64,000 nt of DNA from Deinococcus aestuarii. Lineage in GTDB: Bacteria > Deinococcota > Deinococci > Deinococcales > Deinococcaceae. Below are positions 62,772 to 64,000 of this stretch, piece by piece; position 1 is the first letter of the stretch; each line of letters starts with the position of its first letter. Below the pieces are notes generated by a model that searched no databases, was not told where the DNA came from, and was given only the letters and a program-made list of their open reading frames with translations. Both the position numbers and the translations under genes were made by a program. The stretch is taken from NCBI RefSeq assembly GCF_018863415.1, contig NZ_JAHKSN010000015.1, positions 51,316 to 115,315 on the forward strand, read 5' to 3'.

Positions 62772-63490
62772 CGCTGCCCCCCGCCCTGCTCCCCCTCGGC
62801 GAGCGACCCCTCCTCATCCTGTGCGACTACGACGGGACGCTGGCCCCCATCGTCGCCCGCCCCGAGGAGGCGTGGCCCGAGCCCGGCGCCCGCGAGGCCC
62901 TGGCCCGGCTCCTCGCCCACCCGCAGCACCGCGTCGCCGTCCTCACGGGTCGCCGCGCCGCCCAGGTCCAGGCCTTCCTCGACCTGCCAGACCTCCTCGT
63001 CGTCGGTCTGCACGGGATGGAGTGGCCCGGTGAGGAGACGGCGCCGCCCGACACCGGGGCCCTGCGGCGGATCACCGCCCAACTCCCCGACCTGCCCGGC
63101 CTGCGCCTGGAGGACAAGGGCTGGACCCTCGCCGTCCACTACCGCGAGGTTCCCGAGCCGCTCCAGAGGGAGGTCGAGGCGCGACTTTCGGAGCTGCCAC
63201 TCCCACCCGGCTGGGAACTGATGGCGGGCAAGAAGGTGCGCGAGTTCCGGCCGGGCGGCTTCGGCAAGGGGCGGGCGGTGCGGCGCCTCGCGCGGCGCTC
63301 CCCTCCCCACCTCCCCGTCTTCCTGGGCGACGACGTGACCGACGAGGAGGCCTTCGAGGTGCTGCGTGAGGAGGGCGGTGTGACCGTCAAGGTGGGCGAC
63401 GGCCCGACCCTGGCCGAGCACCGGGTCGAGGGACCGGACCAGGTGGTCGCCCTGCTCCAGCGGTGGGCAGGCGGCACCTCCTCCACATGA
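62768..63490 (+). CDS. otsB: Trehalose-6-phosphate phosphatase
   Basis: A 240-residue HAD-superfamily phosphatase that removes the phosphate from trehalose-6-phosphate. Motif I is LCDYDGTLAPI at about residues 18-28 with the two Asp, motif II VLTGR, and motif IV FLGDDVTDEEAFEVL. The cap domain lies between. It starts in the otsA stop (ATGA), so both are translated from one message and complete the trehalose pathway. The stop is followed by the rRNA promoter region. Confidence 0.94.
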   Translation: MTLPPALLPLGERPLLILCDYDGTLAPIVARPEEAWPEPGAREALARLLAHPQHRVAVLTGRRAAQVQAFLDLPDLLVVGLHGMEWPGEETAPPDTGALRRITAQLPDLPGLRLEDKGWTLAVHYREVPEPLQREVEARLSELPLPPGWELMAGKKVREFRPGGFGKGRAVRRLARRSPPHLPVFLGDDVTDEEAFEVLREEGGVTVKVGDGPTLAEHRVEGPDQVVALLQRWAGGTSST

Positions 63491-63554
63491 ACCTTCCAAA
63501 CGCGCCCCCGTGGTGCGAAAACCTCACTCCAGAACGACCAATTGTGACTTCACT

Positions 63555-63575
63555 CCGCCGTTGACAGAACGGCGG
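63555..63575. promoter_or_regulatory. Inverted repeat overlapping the P1 -35 element
   Basis: CCGCCGTT (63555-63562) and AACGGCGG (63568-63575) pair exactly across GACAG. The first arm and the loop contain the TTGACA of P1. It could be a terminator of otsB (65 bases after its stop) or a binding site for a regulator of rRNA transcription. Confidence 0.5.
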
Positions 63576-63589
63576 CCGTGGACTAATCT
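63561..63589 (+). promoter_or_regulatory. rRNA promoter P1
   Basis: TTGACA (63561-63566), 17-base spacer, TAATCT (63584-63589), a near-consensus sigma-70-type promoter. It lies about 390 bases before the 16S rRNA gene. Confidence 0.8.
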
Positions 63590-63725
63590 CGTCAACCGCT
63601 CGCGTGGGGGTCCCGGCGCGGCGGCTGGGGAGGGGCGACTTTCCTCAGCACAGAGTTGGCGGCAGCTTAGCCGAGACTACTCCGGGGACCTGCGCGTCGG
63701 ATACTCAGGAAGGATGCGTGAGGGG

Positions 63726-63754
63726 TTGACAAGTTCGGCCCGAATCGGTAAACT
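63726..63754 (+). promoter_or_regulatory. rRNA promoter P2
   Basis: TTGACA (63726-63731), 17-base spacer, TAAACT (63749-63754). It lies 228 bases upstream of the 16S start and forms a tandem with P1, as is common for rRNA operons. Confidence 0.8.
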
Positions 63755-63793
63755 TCCTGGTGTGCCTGCGGGGAATACCCGGACGCGCACGGG

Positions 63794-63825
<32 letters not shown>

Positions 63826-63981
63826 TGCTTGAGAAGCAAAGGGCTGCCCGACAGGGCGGTGCGAGCGGACATCCCCCCGGGTGTCTCCAGACTCGTGAGG
63901 AGCCGAGAGGCTCGACAGAAGCCAAGCGCAAGTGAGGCATCAAACACATCAACACTGTCCCTCGGGGCAATGCTGAACGAT

Positions 63982-64000
63982 TTGATGGAGAGTTTGATCC
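63982..64000 (+). rRNA. rrs: 16S rRNA gene, first bases only
   Basis: The window ends with TGGAGAGTTTGATCC, the well-known start of bacterial 16S rRNA (AGAGTTTGATCC is the binding site of the common 8F/27F region). The mature 5' end is estimated as 63982 from alignment to the E. coli start. The rest is outside the window. Confidence 0.85.

Overview
The window is high-GC DNA from a Deinococcus-type bacterium. The evidence is the very high GC content, many genes with no Shine-Dalgarno site but a TANNNT box 5-7 nt before the start codon (leaderless transcription, common in Deinococcus), a LacI/ABC/glycosidase-rich carbohydrate gene set, and the first bases of a 16S rRNA gene at the right edge (about 63982-64000). 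Genus assignment is inference from these traits; no marker gene was searched.

Left part (1-25.4 kb) is mostly catabolic and accessory: the end of a sugar ABC importer, a GH38 alpha-mannosidase, an oxidoreductase, a secreted SGNH-esterase/apiosidase-like fusion, a decayed HigA-type antitoxin next to a tyrosine recombinase with altered catalytic residues, an ABC exporter, a Tat-exported dienelactone hydrolase, a copper-storage-like Cys-rich protein, a zinc alcohol dehydrogenase, HAD/DUF389 genes, a ferritin-like stress protein, and a xylulokinase-GH2 glycosidase pair.

Middle part (25.6-41.1 kb): a large secreted nuclease; a UgpB-A-E-type importer operon next to a glycerophosphodiester phosphodiesterase; two small unknown genes; an ArsR regulator with an apparent CTG start coupled to an AHSA1/SRPBCC protein; then a LacI-regulated sugar ABC importer operon ending in an FAD-dependent oxidoreductase. 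None of the three binding-protein-dependent sugar importers has an ATPase gene here, so a shared ATPase elsewhere is likely.

Right part (41.0-60.7 kb) is the most interesting. A minus-strand block encodes a PQQ-dependent alcohol dehydrogenase with the Asp-Tyr-Asp metal-site pattern of lanthanide enzymes, a Rieske protein, two XoxJ/MoxJ-like binding proteins and an ABC-2 transporter. An MFS transporter and a GAF-type regulator follow. Divergent from the regulator is a tightly coupled eight-gene plus-strand operon. It joins a nitrate/sulfonate-type ABC importer (binding protein, ATPase, two permeases) to a membrane-anchored low-complexity protein, a MoxR ATPase, a DUF58 protein and a 1326-residue double-VWA membrane protein. 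MoxR/DUF58/VWA genes accompany methanol dehydrogenase in methylotrophs (mxaR, S, A, C, L), so I propose that the two blocks form one quinoprotein oxidation and metal-handling system.

The right edge holds a cupin gene, the otsA-otsB trehalose synthesis pair, and a tandem-promoter region driving the rRNA operon.
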